This document shows, one piece after another, positions 32,345-41,759 of a stretch of 64,000 nucleotides of DNA. The DNA is from Bacteroidota bacterium (GTDB lineage Bacteria; Bacteroidota; Bacteroidia; B-17B0; Aurantibacillaceae). The notes under the pieces were generated by a model. The model did no database searches. It had not been told where the DNA came from and was given only the letters and a program-made list of their open reading frames with translations. The DNA is taken from the NCBI GenBank assembly GCA_030681615.1, contig JAUXSA010000016.1, positions 26,904 through 90,903 on the forward strand, given 5' to 3'. How positions within the stretch are numbered: the stretch's first letter is position 1; each line of letters starts with the position of its first letter. A program made the translations under genes and the position numbers.

Positions 32345-34995
32345 TAACAAAAAAATTATTTCCGGAAATTCCTGGTGGAGGTAAGTTTCATTCTGCTGTG
32401 CTTACCACTTATTCCTTAAATTTTTATTATTTGGAGGAGCAAATAGTACGATTACTGCATAGCAAGGAAATTTATAATATCTCTGTTCTTGCTGATTCTC
32501 AAATGTTGAATGATCAATTAGGAAAACTTACTCATAAAACAACTCCAAAGAACAGAAGCTATACACTGAATGGAATTAAATCGACAGGCGCTTTCCATCC
32601 TAAGGTAAATTTATTCGTTGGCGATAATAGTGCGCTTATTTTAATTGGTTCCGGTAATTTAACAACCTCCGGTCACGGAAAAAATCATGAGGTTTGGAAT
32701 TCGATCTATATCAATTCAAAGGACGACCCTAAGATTGAGTTATTACATCAAGTGTGGAGTTATCTGAGTTTCCTTAATAAACAGCTATTTGGAATAGCGA
32801 AAAATAAATTTGATCTAATAAAAAGTCATTGTAATTTATTAAAGGATGCGACTCTTCAGGTCGATTGGTCAGAAGTGAAAATAGATGAAGATTTATGGAT
32901 GCAATTAATTGCTGACAATGATAATAAATCCATTTACCAACAACTGGTAGCAGTCTTGAATAAAGATGTTATTAATCAAGCAACAATTCTTGCGCCATTC
33001 TATGACATAGATGGTCGACTTGTGTCCACGTTACAAAAGGACTTAGGTGATCCTTCCTTTAACCTAATTTTACAGAATCACTACGGACAGTTACCTATTC
33101 GAATACCAAAAAACAATGTGAAGTTTTATGACTGGCGAGATGTATTTGAAAATAACAGAAAAGATTCGGTTGTTCATGCTAAAGTGTTTTATTTTGAAGG
33201 TGAAAAATTTAATTACTGCTTAATAGGAAGTGCCAACGCATCTCTAGCAGCTTTCGGAACCTCGAAGCAAAGAGGAAATAATTCAGAATGCTGTTTTCTT
33301 TTTAAAAAGCCAAAAGAAAATTTTTTACAAGCACTTGGAATTAACCTTGGTAATAAAACAAAATCAATTTCCGATTTTGAAGTAGGATTTCAAAATGAAG
33401 AACATGTCATATTGGAGGGAAGAAATTATTTTTTTATTATTTCAATTGACAAACATTTTAATGGTCTGGAATTATTTTTAAAAGAGTGCACTAAAAGCGG
33501 AGAATTTATTTTAGGCATTCACAATGCAGCAGGTGATTTCATAGAAAAAATTGAAATACAAATACAAAAAGAAAAAAACTCTTATTTCATTCCTAAAAAC
33601 AATCTTTGGAAGGAGGATTTGTTTCATTTTGTTTCTTTGTATGAAGGTGAAGCGAAAAACCTTGAGATATGTTCAAATAAACAATTGATGCAGGATGTGG
33701 AACTCATAAGTAACACTAATCCCTCCATAGAAAGCAGAAAATTTAATGCTTTAATAAGAACAATAGAAAATGGACTATACAATCCTATAGAAATAATTGA
33801 CTATCTCAATACAATTCAATCTGAAACATTCAAAGATTCCTCTTCCTTATCTAAAGCTTCCCTTATTTATAAGGATAATAAAAGTAAAGTAGATGAAATT
33901 CTAAACATTTCTCATAAAAGTTATGAGGAGTTTGTTGCACTGTCTGAAACAAATGATTTACATCGACATTCTAAGGCGTATTCACAGCATCACTTAGTTA
34001 AAATGTGGGACTCGGTTCTTCTATCACTAACAAAAAGCATTGATGCTCAAGAAGCTGCTCAAATCGATGAAGAAGAATTGGAAAAAGTTGACGAGTCATC
34101 CGGAAGAAACATTGATGAAAAATTACAACTTCCGGATTCTTACTCAGGAAAGCAATTTGATAGATTTCAAAATCAATTGTTTAAATTTCTCAATAGATAT
34201 AACGAATCGATTTACTTTGAGAATTATATGGAAAATATAAATGGAGTTCCTAAATTGTCTTTGGTTGATCTTGCTATGTTTTTAGTTGCGCTCCAATTGT
34301 TAATTGATTTGGGGGACAAGGGCTTCAGAATTAATGAAGGAGAGGGCGAAGACGAAGTTGTCAAAATTATTCCTGCCAAGATACAGGTTAAAGGAGATGA
34401 AAGCTTTAGCAGTTATTGTTTGGAGTTTCTTGGCCGATTCCTTCTATTGGTTTCTAGGAGTGGTGGTTTCTCAGAATCCGATGATCATTATTACAATGAA
34501 AAATTAAAGTTTTATAAATCACTTGTTTACAAAAAAGGAGTTTCATCACTTGCACTTCTTAAGGAAATTAATAATGAACGGGATTCAATATTTACATTGT
34601 TGGATGTTGTTGGACTAAATTTGCAAAAGTATTTTGGTGATGTCGGAACCACAATTAATAATCGTGATTTAGATACTTTGCTCGCTAATTCGAGTTTTAA
34701 CGTCCTGACGAAAGAAAGGTTAATCCATCATGTACGAAACTTTGAAACTGATAGTAAAGAAATGTGCAATAACGATCAAATTTTAAACGATAAGGGTTAT
34801 TGTATTTTGGCAGAAGATGGATTTGCCGGGATATTTAATACTTTACCTAGAAATAAGGAATATATAAGATTAGCTCACCCTGGATATGAATATAACGAAG
34901 ATTTGAAGGATTATGTGAACCCCAAATACTACAATATAAAATCTCAAAAATGGCTAGAGAGTGTTCAGTCATATAAAAAGAATCTTTATACTTAG
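32341..34995 (+). CDS. Large protein with two phospholipase-D-like HKD motifs
   Basis: The 884-residue protein has two HxK motifs in the N-terminal ~320 residues: H86-P-K88 in FHPKVNLFVG with LILIGSGNLTTSG and a following NHE, and H279-A-K281 in VVHAKVFYFEG with YCLIGSANASLAAFG and NNSE. Paired HKD motifs build one catalytic site, as in PLD-family nucleases (Nuc, BfiI-type). The C-terminal ~550 residues are unrecognised and mostly helical. Cleavage of DNA or RNA phosphodiesters is more likely than lipid hydrolysis given the context. It is coupled to the gene at 30764. Confidence 0.78.
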   Translation: MITKKLFPEIPGGGKFHSAVLTTYSLNFYYLEEQIVRLLHSKEIYNISVLADSQMLNDQLGKLTHKTTPKNRSYTLNGIKSTGAFHPKVNLFVGDNSALILIGSGNLTTSGHGKNHEVWNSIYINSKDDPKIELLHQVWSYLSFLNKQLFGIAKNKFDLIKSHCNLLKDATLQVDWSEVKIDEDLWMQLIADNDNKSIYQQLVAVLNKDVINQATILAPFYDIDGRLVSTLQKDLGDPSFNLILQNHYGQLPIRIPKNNVKFYDWRDVFENNRKDSVVHAKVFYFEGEKFNYCLIGSANASLAAFGTSKQRGNNSECCFLFKKPKENFLQALGINLGNKTKSISDFEVGFQNEEHVILEGRNYFFIISIDKHFNGLELFLKECTKSGEFILGIHNAAGDFIEKIEIQIQKEKNSYFIPKNNLWKEDLFHFVSLYEGEAKNLEICSNKQLMQDVELISNTNPSIESRKFNALIRTIENGLYNPIEIIDYLNTIQSETFKDSSSLSKASLIYKDNKSKVDEILNISHKSYEEFVALSETNDLHRHSKAYSQHHLVKMWDSVLLSLTKSIDAQEAAQIDEEELEKVDESSGRNIDEKLQLPDSYSGKQFDRFQNQLFKFLNRYNESIYFENYMENINGVPKLSLVDLAMFLVALQLLIDLGDKGFRINEGEGEDEVVKIIPAKIQVKGDESFSSYCLEFLGRFLLLVSRSGGFSESDDHYYNEKLKFYKSLVYKKGVSSLALLKEINNERDSIFTLLDVVGLNLQKYFGDVGTTINNRDLDTLLANSSFNVLTKERLIHHVRNFETDSKEMCNNDQILNDKGYCILAEDGFAGIFNTLPRNKEYIRLAHPGYEYNEDLKDYVNPKYYNIKSQKWLESVQSYKKNLYT

Positions 34996-35043
34996 TATGA
35001 CCCGGAAATACAATTATTAGTTAAGGATTTATATTAAAAATAA

Positions 35044-36777
35044 ATGACATTTTCATTAGATAAGATAAAGAATTTTTTTAAGCGCAAGAAACAGTTTGCG
35101 TGGCCAATTTCGGAGCATGAAATGAAACTGCTCGAAACAGCAGTTAAAAAAAACATGCTGCCATCCCTAAATATTCTTAATGCTTTTGTTAAAGGAGGAA
35201 ATTACACTATTGAATTAGAATATCTAAATACTAAAACGAAAGCCTCAGAAAAGAAAGAATTTCCTCTTATTATTTTTTACGATGAAAGAAAAAATGGAAT
35301 TCCGTTCAAAATTAAACTTAAAGAGTATCCTTCTGTTTCAGGCGTAATGCATAAAGAAAGTTATGGACTTACTAGAAAATTAAGGTTTTATAATGAGTCC
35401 GGTATTTATGAAGTAAAATCTAATTCAATAATCGATTTTAAAACTGTGTTTCCGAAATTACCACAAACTCTTGAAGGTGGCTTTTTAAATATTAGAACAA
35501 TTAATAATAAAACATATGATAATAATTATCTAAGATTAATTATTCAGGTAAAAGACAACGATATGATGTATCCGTCAGCGATATTAGATTGTGAACAAAA
35601 TCATATTAAATTTGATAATCAAAACTGGGATCGTCAAAGTTCATTGATGGGGCTACCATTTGTTTCTACTAAAGGGATGTTTATTAATGTAAGAGTTAAA
35701 CATTATACATTTCATTTTTACGCTATTGAAGCAGTTAATTCATATTTCATCGACTCAACTGATAAAATTCCTTTTGAAGAGTTCAAGGAAATAACACATA
35801 GAATTAGAGTTGCGTTTGGTTTTCTATCCGGTAAGTATTATAAAGACACAGTGTTCTATTTGACTTCAGAACAGCCGGATTTTAATTTAATTGATAATTA
35901 CGCTATCGAAGTTGAAGACCCTTCAATAATTACGAATAATCAAATAATTAATTCCACTTTTTTTTACGGACATTATGAAAAGCAAAATGAAGCACAAAAA
36001 AATATTTTAAGGAAATATCATAAACCTTTTCCTAGCGCTATTTTCAGTCAATTCTGCGAAAAGTTATATGAGAATCCGGAATTATTAAGAAGCACCGAAA
36101 TGATAATAAATGCCGGATCTATGCGTAGTCCGATTCAGAAAGGAGCTTTATATTCTGTTGCTATTGAAACATTGACGGAATTTCTAAAAGAAAAAAATGA
36201 ATCAGTATTTAAACCTATCTCAGATAAATCTCTTTCAAAAGAAATCAGAGAAAAACTTTTGGATGATTTAGGAAAATATAGCACTAAAATCGATTCTCGT
36301 GGATTTGAAATTCTAAAAAAGAAAGTAGAAAATATAAACTCACCTACTAATGCCGACAAACTTTCAAAGTCCTTTGAATTATACAAAATCGATTTATCGG
36401 AAAAGGATTTAGAAGCTTTAAGGCACAGAAATGATTATTTGCATGGAAGAAAACCTATCGAGTCAGATGTTATTTTAGAGTTGGATCAAAAGGCTCTTCA
36501 TTTGCATAGTTTAATCGGAAAACTTATTCTGAAATATGTTGGCTACGAAGGGCATTATATAAACTTATCATCTTGGAACTTATTACACAATAATAATTTA
36601 CAGTTGGAAGAAATTGAAAAAATTGATTTTCAAGATATTTCACAAATATTGGAGAAAGTAAATAGTAAAGACTTTAGTAATGTAGAGGAAATAGAGGTTG
36701 CCAAAACCAAATTACTAGAATTCCAAAAACTTTTTGAAACCGCTCAAGAGATTGATAATCTTGTTCAAATAATTTAG
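35044..36777 (+). CDS. HEPN-motif protein, ApeA-like
   Basis: The 577-residue protein has a beta-rich N-terminal region (about residues 40-260) and a helical C-terminal part. The C-terminal part contains LRHRNDYLHGR, an Rx4H motif (R462-N-D-Y-L-H467) with the polar residue after Arg seen in HEPN ribonucleases. The layout (large N-terminal domain plus C-terminal HEPN) resembles ApeA-type abortive infection proteins. It is the last plus-strand gene of the defence block, 48 bases after the PLD-like gene. RNA cleavage on phage infection is inference. The N-terminus beginning FKRKKQFAWP is unrecognised. Confidence 0.65.
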   Translation: MTFSLDKIKNFFKRKKQFAWPISEHEMKLLETAVKKNMLPSLNILNAFVKGGNYTIELEYLNTKTKASEKKEFPLIIFYDERKNGIPFKIKLKEYPSVSGVMHKESYGLTRKLRFYNESGIYEVKSNSIIDFKTVFPKLPQTLEGGFLNIRTINNKTYDNNYLRLIIQVKDNDMMYPSAILDCEQNHIKFDNQNWDRQSSLMGLPFVSTKGMFINVRVKHYTFHFYAIEAVNSYFIDSTDKIPFEEFKEITHRIRVAFGFLSGKYYKDTVFYLTSEQPDFNLIDNYAIEVEDPSIITNNQIINSTFFYGHYEKQNEAQKNILRKYHKPFPSAIFSQFCEKLYENPELLRSTEMIINAGSMRSPIQKGALYSVAIETLTEFLKEKNESVFKPISDKSLSKEIREKLLDDLGKYSTKIDSRGFEILKKKVENINSPTNADKLSKSFELYKIDLSEKDLEALRHRNDYLHGRKPIESDVILELDQKALHLHSLIGKLILKYVGYEGHYINLSSWNLLHNNNLQLEEIEKIDFQDISQILEKVNSKDFSNVEEIEVAKTKLLEFQKLFETAQEIDNLVQII

Positions 36778-36952
36778 GATTAATAAATCCGTAAGAAAGT
36801 CAATAGTTTAGGTTGCAACCTGCAAGCTATATTATGTGGATTTTGAAAATGAACGGATAGTAAAGTAATTCAAGCCATTTCCAAAAAATCCTCTCCCACC
36901 TTGCTCCAAGTAGGAGCTAAATCCAAAACCCATATCGTTACTTTGTTCCCGT

Positions 36953-37052
36953 CAATGACGATAAGGAACTGATAAACCATTGACGATAAACAAGACAATA
37001 ATTGACGGTAAAAACAAAACAAAGAGAGAAAGTAGACGGTAATTGACAGTAA
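36953..37052 (+). repeat. Cluster of TTGACGRTAA repeats upstream of recombination genes
   Basis: Four similar decamers lie in 100 bases: AATGACGATAA at 36954-36964, TTGACGATAA at 36980-36989, TTGACGGTAA at 37002-37011, and TAGACGGTAATTGAC at 37033-37047. The last is 13/15 identical to the WYL operator candidate TTGACGGAAATTGAC. They fill the promoter region of the 37077 gene within the 36778-37076 gap. They may be operators or recombinase/excision binding sites. Confidence 0.5.
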
Positions 37053-37076
37053 AAAGGATTAAAAAAGGAGGGTAAT

Positions 37077-37487
37077 ATGAGCAATAGCGGAGACAATAAA
37101 CAACAGAACGAGCAAAAAAAGGATGAAACAAAGGATTGGATGGAATTAATCCAGGACTTTATTAAAAATCCGGTTACAACTGGAGTAGCCGGATTAGCAG
37201 CCGGATTTTTTATTGGAACATTTAAAGCAAATAAGGATATAGAAGCTATGAAGGAAGAGCATAAACGACAAATGAGTGAACGAGATCAACAATTTTCTAA
37301 ACTCATCCGACAAATACAACTTACAAATAAACTCATTGCTTCTAAAACCATGCATTCATTGCCAAATGGAATCGATGAAGAGGAAGAAGATCTTGAAGAT
37401 GAAAATACTATACCAATGGAAGAAGATAAGAAGACAAAAGTATATAAGAGCGTAATCAAAAAAAAGCATTTTAAACTTGAAGGTTAA
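37077..37487 (+). CDS. Small membrane-anchored protein of unknown function
   Basis: The 136-residue protein has a charged N-terminus, one hydrophobic segment (TTGVAGLAAGFFIGTFKAN, about residues 35-53), a short coiled coil, an acidic stretch (EEEEDLEDE) and a basic tail. It has an unusually strong ribosome-binding sequence (AAGGAGGG) 7-10 bases before the ATG, unlike most genes here. It opens the five-gene run that ends with the recombinase. No family recognised. Confidence 0.6.
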   Translation: MSNSGDNKQQNEQKKDETKDWMELIQDFIKNPVTTGVAGLAAGFFIGTFKANKDIEAMKEEHKRQMSERDQQFSKLIRQIQLTNKLIASKTMHSLPNGIDEEEEDLEDENTIPMEEDKKTKVYKSVIKKKHFKLEG

Positions 37488-37506
37488 ATTAAAAAAGAAA
37501 AGTGAA

Positions 37507-37767
37507 ATGAAGACACCAATAGAAAAACAAAGCGTAAAAATTCCGATTGAAATATTTTTAGACGTATGTAAAATGATAAGGATCGGAAATTTAAATAATA
37601 AGATTGTTGGCACAAATGAAGTAATGGGGGAAGTTGTTTTGGAATTAAGTTATTCTAAGGAAAACAAAATCCAAAAATCAGCTATGCATAACATCCATGA
37701 ATCGGTAAGCGAATGGAACGAGCAACGTTATGGAGAAGAAAATCCGGATGAAATTGCACTTAATTAA
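37507..37767 (+). CDS. Small hypothetical protein
   Basis: From the ATG at 37507 (MKTPIEKQ) the product is 86 residues; an upstream ATG at 37477 would overlap the preceding gene by 11 bases and add ten mostly basic residues. Charged, predicted alpha/beta, without cysteines or membrane segments. It lies between two other small genes on the same strand ahead of the recombinase. No function can be given. Confidence 0.55.
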   Translation: MKTPIEKQSVKIPIEIFLDVCKMIRIGNLNNKIVGTNEVMGEVVLELSYSKENKIQKSAMHNIHESVSEWNEQRYGEENPDEIALN

Positions 37768-37779
37768 TACAAAAGAAAA

Positions 37780-38526
37780 ATGAACTGTTTACATTGCCAT
37801 AAACCTATAGAAGGAAAACGAAGTACAAAGAAGTATTGTAGTACCACCTGTAAGCAATATGCTTACCTAAATAGAAATTTTAATATGCCTAATGAACTGA
37901 AGCTTGTTCCCAATGGGAATATTAAAAGTCAGATTCTTGAAAATAACGAAATCGTACCAAGAGTTGAAGAACAAAAAAACATACAACATATAATAAAGGA
38001 AGAAGAGGAATACCAATACATCACACCTGAAATTTTAGACAAAATTCAGCACGGTTACATTTCTTTAAGCATTGGCAAAAATTATTTTTCTAATAATACA
38101 AATAACGGAGGCCGGATTACGAATAATAATTTTCCCGCTTTCTCTTATTTCGTTCCAAGACTTCGTTGTATTATCGAGAATTTATTTCAGATCAGTTATA
38201 AAAGCAAAGTTCATTATAAAACTATTAAGGCTATCAGTATGGCCTTAGAAGAAATGCTGAGATCGGAGCAAATCAAAATGTTGCCAAATGATTTTCCTTT
38301 CATTGATGATTTTATAAAACTGTTCGATCAATTTCTTCCTTTATCAAGAGCCCTAGAAGGAGATAAAGAAGGCATAAAATTCACCTTGAATAAAGCGGCA
38401 ATAGTAAGGTATATTATGATTTTGTATCTCATAAGGGATTGTACTAAGAAAGAACCGTTTAATAAATTATTCCCCGAACTATATAAACCCGATAGCCACA
38501 CAAAGCCCAACACAGGCGGGGTTTAG
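37780..38526 (+). CDS. Protein with N-terminal Cys4 zinc finger
   Basis: The 248-residue protein begins with a four-cysteine zinc site: CLHCHKPIEGKRSTKKYCST..C, spaced C-x2-C-x14-C-x4-C. This is like the short DUF2116-type or MYND-like fingers of mobile-element proteins. A polar linker (about 40-85) and a helical C-terminal part follow. It sits 12 bases after the preceding gene and upstream of the recombinase. A role as a DNA-binding helper for recombination or island gene control is plausible but unproven. Confidence 0.62.
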   Translation: MNCLHCHKPIEGKRSTKKYCSTTCKQYAYLNRNFNMPNELKLVPNGNIKSQILENNEIVPRVEEQKNIQHIIKEEEEYQYITPEILDKIQHGYISLSIGKNYFSNNTNNGGRITNNNFPAFSYFVPRLRCIIENLFQISYKSKVHYKTIKAISMALEEMLRSEQIKMLPNDFPFIDDFIKLFDQFLPLSRALEGDKEGIKFTLNKAAIVRYIMILYLIRDCTKKEPFNKLFPELYKPDSHTKPNTGGV

Positions 38527-38576
38527 GGGGACTTTGAAGTGTAAAACAAATTGTTTAACTTAGATATGAAACAAAA

Positions 38577-38870
38577 ATGAAAGATAGATTATTGAGTGAG
38601 AAAGAACCAAAACACATTATAGAAAAAATAAGGGAGAAGTTTCCGATTGCAAAATGCAGAGAAATTTTAGAAAGCAAAGGAAAAAAATTTACCGAGGATC
38701 AAATTTTAATGATAAGAGATTTTTTAATGAATATTTCAAAGGTTGCATACCAAACATTTCAGAAACAAATTCAAAAAGAAGTTGATTTTGAACTTGAAAA
38801 GCAAACGGACAATGTTATTCAATTGAATAATAAAGATTCTAAAGATACCGAACTTAAAAATGCGGCTTAA
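38577..38870 (+). CDS. Small helical protein preceding the recombinase
   Basis: The 97-residue, lysine- and glutamate-rich protein is without cysteines or membrane segments. The N-terminus (IREKFPIAKCREILESKGKK) looks like one or two helices with a short positively charged surface. It ends 9 bases before the recombinase gene, so it is co-expressed with it. It could be a recombination directionality factor by position and size, but no motif supports this. Confidence 0.55.
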   Translation: MKDRLLSEKEPKHIIEKIREKFPIAKCREILESKGKKFTEDQILMIRDFLMNISKVAYQTFQKQIQKEVDFELEKQTDNVIQLNNKDSKDTELKNAA

Positions 38871-40345
38871 AATACAACTATGAGAAAAGCTATTTTATAC
38901 ATCAGGGTTTCAACAGACGAACAGGCCGATAAGGGATACAGCTTACAGCATCAGGAAGAACGACTAAGAAAGTATTGCGAACTGCAAAATATTGAAGTGG
39001 TTGAATTATATAAGGAAGACCACTCCGCAAAAAGTTTTAACCGACCCGAGTTCACCAAATTGCTTGTTGCGATAAGAAAGCGAAAAACCAAAGCAGATTT
39101 ATTATTGTTTTTAAAATGGGATAGGTTTTCAAGAAATACGGGCGATGCTTACGGAATGATTAATACGCTTAATAAATTAGGCGTTGAACCTCAAGCCATA
39201 GAGCAACCTTTGGATTTAGATATTCCCGAAAACAAAATTATGCTTGCATTTTATTTAGCTGCTCCCGAAGTTGAAAACGATAGAAGGGCATTAAATGTTT
39301 TTGCGGGAATGAGAAGAGCCAAGCGTGATGGGAGATGGATGGGGCCTGCACCTAAAGGATATAAAAATCTGTTTGCAGAAGGCAGTAAAAAAGTAATTGT
39401 CCCGAATGAGGAAGCACTAATTATAAAATGGGCATTTGAAGAACTACTTAAAGATAATTGTAATAGTGACGATGTTAGGAAAGCCATCAATGAAAAGGGA
39501 ATAAAATGTAGCAAGAATAATTTTCTTTATTTGATTAGAAACCCGGTTTATTGCGGTAAAATTCAAATTCCGGCCTACAAGGACGAAGAAGCAATGGTCG
39601 TGAAGGGGATACATGAGCCGTTAGTTTCTGAAGAATTATTTAATGACGTGCAAGATGTTATAAATGGACGAAGAAGAAAATTTGCTTTTAAAATTTCTGC
39701 GAAAGAAGAGCTTCCACTCCGAGGTTATTTTACCTGCCCACGGTGCAATAAAAAATTGACCGGAAGCGCCTCAAGAGGGGGCAGTGGAATTAGACATTAT
39801 TACTATCACTGCACAAAAGGTTGTCCGGAAAGAGTAAAGGCTAATCAGGTTAATGATGCTTATGGAGATTATTTAAGGAAAATTGTTTTTGAAATGGAAG
39901 TAGATGAATTATACCAACAAATTACCAAAGAATTGTTCAAATCAGGCAGTGAGAGTAAGGGGCAAAATCAGAAGGAAATTCAGGCGGAAATCCAAATAAA
40001 TAAGGATCGCATAAGTAATGCCCAACAAATGATGCTTGATGGTAAAATTAGCCCTGAAGATTACAAAGAGGCTAAAGTCAGATATGAGCCTATTATTGCC
40101 AAACTGGAAAGACAACACCTTTCAACCAACACGATGGAGGCTGAGTTCAAGCACCACCTTAAAATCGGGCTAAACCGCCTTAAAAGCCTTGACACGCTTT
40201 ACTTTGAGGCCACATTGGATGGGAAGCAAAATATTGTTGGTTCGATATGCAAGGAATATTACCAATTTCAGGAAAATGAAGTTCGAACGACAAAAGAAAG
40301 CAAATTGCTTTCGCTGATTTCTAGGTTTGACGGGAAGAACAGCGG

Positions 40346-40384
40346 TAAAAAAAATAAGGCTGATCGTAATTTTGACGATCAGCC
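40346..40384 (-). terminator. Strong terminator inside the recombinase 3' end
   Basis: On the minus strand, the perfect 10-base stem GGCTGATCGT/ACGATCAGCC with a 7-base loop is followed by TTATTTTTTTT. It lies directly after the tRNA-like 3' end (CCA at 40390-40392), as expected of a tRNA transcript end, but it overlaps the recombinase reading frame on the other strand. Confidence 0.75.
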
Positions 40385-40389
40385 CTATA

Positions 40390-40821
<432 letters not shown>

Positions 40822-40860
40822 AAAGCGGTTCTATTTTTTAATTCAACATTTCAATTTTTT

Positions 40861-40920
40861 GGGCTATTGACCCTCCCGACTTTTAGTCGGGATGCTCTGA
40901 ACCAGCTGAGCTAAGCTCCC
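40861..40920 (-). pseudogene. Truncated tRNA-Val-like gene, T-arm missing
   Basis: The 5' part is identical to tRNA-Val (GGGAGCTTAGCTCAGCTGGT and on through the D-arm). The anticodon arm is the palindrome CCCGACTAAAAGTCGGG with loop CTAAAAG. After GGGTC the sequence is AATAGCCC, without T-loop or acceptor 3' strand. It is complementary in content to the damaged copy at 40390, which lacks the 5' end. Confidence 0.65.
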
Positions 40921-40976
40921 AATTTTTTTGGTGTGCAAATGTAAATGAAAGATTTAATTATTCAAAAAATAATTAA

Positions 40977-41756
40977 TTATTTTTTTACATCTTCTAATCC
41001 TGAGTCCGGGATCAACATGCCGTCAACCAAAACGCGACCACAATGTTCACACACAATAATTTTTTTATTTAAACGAATGTCTAACTGACGTTGAGGTGGA
41101 ATTTTATTATAACATCCGCCGCAAGCATCACGCTCTACTGCTACAACTGCTAAACCGTTACGTGAGTTTGTACGGATACGTTTGTAAGCATTTAATAAAC
41201 GATCTTCAATATTTGCAGTAGCTGCTTCGCTTTCCTTAATTAATTCTTTTTCTTCTTTTTCAGTTTCAGCAATGATCTCGTCTAACTCACCTTTTTTCGC
41301 CTTTAGATCTTTGCTTCTTTCTTCAAATTCTATCTTACTTTTTTCAAGCAATTCGCTTTTGATAGTAACGCTTGCTTTAGCTTCTTTCATACGTTTTTCA
41401 GCCAATTGGATCTCTAAATTCTGAAATTCAATTTCTTTTGTAATGGCATCGTACTCGCGGTTATTACGAACTTTACCTTGTTGTTGCTCGTATTTTTTAA
41501 TATTTGCAGTAAAATCTTTAATAGCTTGTTTCTTTTCGGCTAAGGTAGTTTCAAGTTCGGCTACTTCTTCTTCAACATTCTTTAAACGGGTCTCTAAACC
41601 TAAAACGGTGTCTTCAAGATCGCTAACCTCTAAAGGTAATTCACCTCTTACTGTTCTTAAACGATCGATCTTGCTATCAATTAATTGTAATTGATAAAGC
41701 GACTTTAATTTTCCTTCAACTGAAGCGTCAATTTTTTCTTTAATTTTTGCAGCCAT
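40977..41756 (-). CDS. CdsZ-like C4 zinc-ribbon coiled-coil protein
   Basis: The 259-residue protein is mainly a long coiled coil (about 20-190: ELETTLAEKKQAIKDF, ITKEIEFQNLEIQLAEKRM) ending in a zinc ribbon with CGGCYNK and CEHCGRVLVDG, a C4 site. This is the CT398/CdsZ-like family, conserved in Bacteroidota. It starts 3 bases after the Nif3-like gene; the pair is conserved in many genomes. A role in RNA or secretion-related regulation is known only for distant members. Confidence 0.85.
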   Translation of the reverse strand: MAAKIKEKIDASVEGKLKSLYQLQLIDSKIDRLRTVRGELPLEVSDLEDTVLGLETRLKNVEEEVAELETTLAEKKQAIKDFTANIKKYEQQQGKVRNNREYDAITKEIEFQNLEIQLAEKRMKEAKASVTIKSELLEKSKIEFEERSKDLKAKKGELDEIIAETEKEEKELIKESEAATANIEDRLLNAYKRIRTNSRNGLAVVAVERDACGGCYNKIPPQRQLDIRLNKKIIVCEHCGRVLVDGMLIPDSGLEDVKK

Positions 41757-41759
41757 GTT

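Noticed and set aside
36778..37076. CRISPR-like array suspected from repeated TTGACG motifs
   Set aside because: The repeats are only ~10 bases, unevenly spaced, and have no spacers of constant length or cas genes nearby.
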